Source: an uncultured Lachnospiraceae bacterium
GTDB lineage: Bacteria > Bacillota > Clostridia > Lachnospirales > Lachnospiraceae
DNA length: 14,923 bases
Assembly (NCBI GenBank): GCA_905236275.1
Contig: CAJOPI010000183.1
Location: 1 to 14,923 of the forward strand
Reading direction: 5' to 3'
The translations under genes and the position numbers were made by a program. Below, in pieces: positions 13,266 through 14,923 of the stretch. The notes below the pieces were generated by a model that was not told where the DNA came from, ran no database searches, and was given only the letters and a program-made list of their open reading frames with translations. Within the stretch, counting starts at the first letter, position 1. Each line of letters begins with the position of its first letter.

Positions 13266-14240
13266 ATGGATAGTGTAAAATATGATGCTTATATAGTAAC
13301 AACTGCATCTGACATGGAAAGAGTAAAGGTATTGCAGGACAGGATGATAAAGTATCTTCCTGCCGCGAAGGTCTTTTTTGTCGGAAGCGCAGAGGTCGGG
13401 GAGTTAGTCGAAGAAGAAAAGAAAAGCGGATTTATCAGCAGAGAATTTTGGGACAGAGTAGGCTTCATTAACGAAAATGATATTCTAAGCTTTGACGATA
13501 CGGCAGAGCTTATGGAAGAGAATATGAAGGAAATTCTTAGGGGAGAGAGTGTTCCGCGAAAGGCAGTGGGCTGGTATTACCAGCAGTTCGTCAAATATCT
13601 GATAGCAGACAGATGCAGTGATGAGTATTACCTTGTATGGGATGGAGATACGGTTCCCTGTGGGGAGTTCAGTATGTTTTCCGAGAGCGGGATACCCTAT
13701 CTTGATGCCAAGCATGAATTCAATCCGAGATATTTCGAGGAACTGAAAAGGCTTATTCCGGGAATGCAAAAGATAGTGGAGCAGTCCTTTATATCTGAGC
13801 ATATGCTTTTTAAGACAGAGCTGGTCAAAAATCTTATGTATGAAATAGAGTCGAATGAAAAGATAAAAGGAGAAAAGTTCTGGGAGAAAATACTTAATTC
13901 ACTAACGGCAATGGAGCTTAACGAAACCAGCTTCAGTGAATATGAAAGCTACGGCACGTATGTTGCCTATACAGATATCTTTGCCTATAGGATGAGAGAC
14001 TGGCATTCCTTCAGATATGGAGCGATGTTTTTCGATATAAATAAAATTTCGGAAGAGGATATGGCATGGCTTGGACGAGATTTTTTTGCAATATCCTTTG
14101 AAAAGAACCAGAGTCCGAGAGAGGATACAGCGGGGATTTTTGATAATCCCAAATATCAGAAAAAGATGTCTGCAAAACAGGTGCTTTTGGTAGTTCAGGA
14201 AGAATTTAATGAGGATGCTCTGTTTGAGAGGTGGGATTGA
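13266..14240 (+). CDS. DUF6492 family glycosyltransferase-like protein
   Basis: A 324-residue protein. It begins YDAYIVTTASDMERVKVLQD, like the first strand of a GT-A enzyme. GWYYQQFVKYLIAD (102-115) and YLVWDGDTVP (122-131) fit DUF6492 (PF20102), whose members look like GT-A sugar transferases; D126-x-D128 would be the metal site. Further on, ISEHMLFKTELVKNLM and FSEYESYGTYVAY complete the pattern. The C-terminus is a short charged tail. GCGAGG at 13253-13258 is 7 bases before ATG 13266; the frame upstream to 13239 is inside LicD. With LicD it forms a tight pair, 13 bases apart. It probably adds a sugar on the same glycan that LicD phosphorylates; this is inference. No terminator follows; a repeat end and the fliD leader come next. 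Confidence 0.83.
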   Translation: MDSVKYDAYIVTTASDMERVKVLQDRMIKYLPAAKVFFVGSAEVGELVEEEKKSGFISREFWDRVGFINENDILSFDDTAELMEENMKEILRGESVPRKAVGWYYQQFVKYLIADRCSDEYYLVWDGDTVPCGEFSMFSESGIPYLDAKHEFNPRYFEELKRLIPGMQKIVEQSFISEHMLFKTELVKNLMYEIESNEKIKGEKFWEKILNSLTAMELNETSFSEYESYGTYVAYTDIFAYRMRDWHSFRYGAMFFDINKISEEDMAWLGRDFFAISFEKNQSPREDTAGIFDNPKYQKKMSAKQVLLVVQEEFNEDALFERWD

Positions 14241-14243
14241 AAA

Positions 14244-14274
14244 TATAAATGATGCCAGGGTCAAAAGTCATCAT
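14244..14274. repeat. Solo end of the 9951-10148 element
   Basis: GATGCCAGGGTCAAAAGTCA with its flanks matches, base for base with few changes, the reverse complement of the right end of the element (10117-10148). The shared core is CAGGGTCAAAAGTCATCAT. ATGATG and CATCAT flank the core as a short inverted repeat, so this copy could be a minimal element or a remnant after loss of the interior. Confidence 0.65.
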
Positions 14275-14315
14275 ATAAATTTTTTATGAAAAATAATTAA
14301 ATTTTCGTTTTGGAC

Positions 14316-14342
14316 TTTAGATTTTAGAAATTTGTCCGATAT
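14316..14342 (+). promoter_or_regulatory. Sigma-28-like promoter of fliD
   Basis: TCCGATAT (14335-14342), in the 12-mer GTCCGATATAAA also found at 10191, is a good sigma-28/sigma-D -10. The -35 is poor (TTTA at 14316-14319, 15 bases upstream). In other Firmicutes late flagellar genes are commonly sigma-28 dependent, which supports the reading. Transcripts would begin about 130 bases before fliD and include the hairpin at 14362. Confidence 0.5.
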
Positions 14343-14361
14343 AAAAAGCACAGACAGAACG

Positions 14362-14381
14362 GGATTATAAGGATGTAATCC
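14362..14381 (+). promoter_or_regulatory. CsrA-binding hairpin candidate in fliD leader
   Basis: GGATTA (14362-14367) pairs with TAATCC (14376-14381), and one more T-G pair leaves the loop AAGGAT. The strand reads TTATAAGGATGT against the published SELEX consensus RUACARGGAUGU, agreeing at 10 of 12 positions with all of ARGGAUGU. The loop holds ANGGA as required. A second ANGGA, ATGGA at 14395-14399, overlaps the GGAGG ribosome-like site 26 bases downstream, so one CsrA dimer could bridge both. This dual-site layout resembles that of the B. subtilis hag leader. Confidence 0.6.
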
Positions 14382-14394
14382 TTTGAAAGTACAC

Positions 14395-14439
14395 ATGGAG
14401 GTGAAAGGTGATGAGTGGTTAAGAATTGGAAGAAGCTGA
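14395..14439 (+). other. Leader mini-ORFs before fliD
   Basis: ATG 14395 opens a 14-codon frame, MEVKGDEWLRIGRS, ending in TGA at 14437-14439. A second frame starts at ATG 14411 with the best ribosome site of the leader (GGAGG, 14397-14401, 9 bases away) but stops after three codons (ATG AGT GGT TAA). Neither matches a gene that I know. Possibilities are a leader peptide, the scar of a lost small flagellar gene, or chance. Both lie directly after the CsrA-like hairpin. Confidence 0.25.
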
Positions 14440-14477
14440 GAATCCCTGTTTTTTTATAGATGAAAGGAGATTGAAAT

Positions 14478-14923
14478 ATGGCTAATAGGATTACGGGGTT
14501 AAACTCCGGACTGGATACAGAAACCCTGATAACCGCTCTCACAAGCCGTTATCAGACAAAGCTTGATAATTATAAGGGAGCACAGAAGAAGCTTTCATGG
14601 AAGCAGGATAAGTGGAAGTCATTGAATAAGGACATTATGGCTTTCTATAATGGCTCAGGAATGTCTGCACTCCGCTATGCATCTTCCTACAATCAGAAAA
14701 CGACTTCTGTAAGTGATGCGAGTGTTGCGACGGTTACAACGGAATCAAATGCGATAAATACCACGCAGACACTTGAAGTACATTCTCTTGCTACAGCAGG
14801 CTATCTGACAGGTGGAAGCCTTAGTGGAAAGAACGGTTCGGATGTTGCGGTTGACAGTGCTGGAAATCCTTTGGAGGGAGATTTCCAAATCCAAATTGGA
14901 AGAGGAACCCCTACTACAATTCA
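14478..14923 (+). CDS. fliD: Flagellar hook-associated protein 2 (filament cap) FliD, N-terminal part
   Basis: The first 148 residues of FliD (HAP2) are present; the rest is beyond the window. The N-terminus NRITGLNSGLDTETLITAL, then KLDNYKGAQKKLSWKQDKWK and LNKDIMAFYN, is the conserved N-terminal helical region of FliD (PF02465). ALRYASSYNQKTTSVSDAS, INTTQTLEVHSLATAGYLTG and FQIQIGRGTP continue the usual pattern. FliD forms the cap at the filament tip under which exported flagellin folds, and is exported without a classical signal peptide. ATG 14478 follows AAAGGAGA (14463-14470) at 7 bases. The 237-base gap upstream carries a solo repeat end, a sigma-28-like -10 and a CsrA-like hairpin. In this locus the cap gene directly follows LicD and DUF6492 genes. 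Confidence 0.96.
   Translation, partial: MANRITGLNSGLDTETLITALTSRYQTKLDNYKGAQKKLSWKQDKWKSLNKDIMAFYNGSGMSALRYASSYNQKTTSVSDASVATVTTESNAINTTQTLEVHSLATAGYLTGGSLSGKNGSDVAVDSAGNPLEGDFQIQIGRGTPTTI

Noticed and set aside
1..14923. tRNA, rRNA or CRISPR array
   Set aside because: I saw no cloverleaf with conserved arms, no rRNA signature and no regularly spaced direct repeats.

Overview
The window looks like part of a flagellar and surface-glycan locus from a motile, low-to-mid GC Firmicute. My best guess is Lachnospiraceae (Butyrivibrio/Roseburia/Lachnospira-like). The right half carries fliW, csrA and the start of fliD in one direction. A fliW-csrA pair is the Firmicute arrangement for control of flagellin translation. 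Strong GGAGG ribosome sites, AT-rich gaps and the FliD N-terminus fit this family. The genus is inference.

Layout. Bases 1-4747 are a mosaic, AT-rich left end: a minus-strand CgeB-like glycosyltransferase cut by the window edge, a decayed glycosyltransferase of the same general kind, an AAA-ATPase/PD-(D/E)XK nuclease-like gene of unknown role, a 154-bp foldback (MITE-like) element, and an intact glycosyltransferase. Bases 4748-9893 hold a leader with a possible structured RNA, another GT-B-like enzyme, two divergent GT8 paralogues, and a minus-strand pair made of a DUF4422 protein and a GT2 enzyme. Bases 9894-10283 have no gene; they contain a 198-bp inverted-repeat element with several internal hairpins, then a sigma-28-like promoter. 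Bases 10284-14240 hold a GT2 enzyme, fliW, csrA, a LicD-family phosphotransferase and a DUF6492 glycosyltransferase-like protein. A leader with a solo repeat end, a second sigma-28-like -10 and a hairpin that strongly resembles a CsrA site precedes fliD, which runs off the window.

How it may work together. Eight intact or edge-cut genes encode glycosyltransferases or likely sugar-transfer enzymes (GT-B, GT8, GT2, DUF4422, DUF6492), and one encodes a LicD-type phosphotransferase. LicD and DUF6492 sit between csrA and fliD. The most economical reading is a flagellin (or other surface polymer) glycosylation island, perhaps with a phospho-linked terminal group. Near-identical CCGATAT -10 elements lie before one GT8 gene, one GT2 gene and fliD, so part of the island may be expressed with late flagellar genes. 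The hairpin before fliD, and a weaker one holding the ribosome site of the GT2 gene just upstream of fliW, suggest that CsrA may control flagellar-cap and glycan genes as well as flagellin. All regulatory statements come from sequence inspection only.
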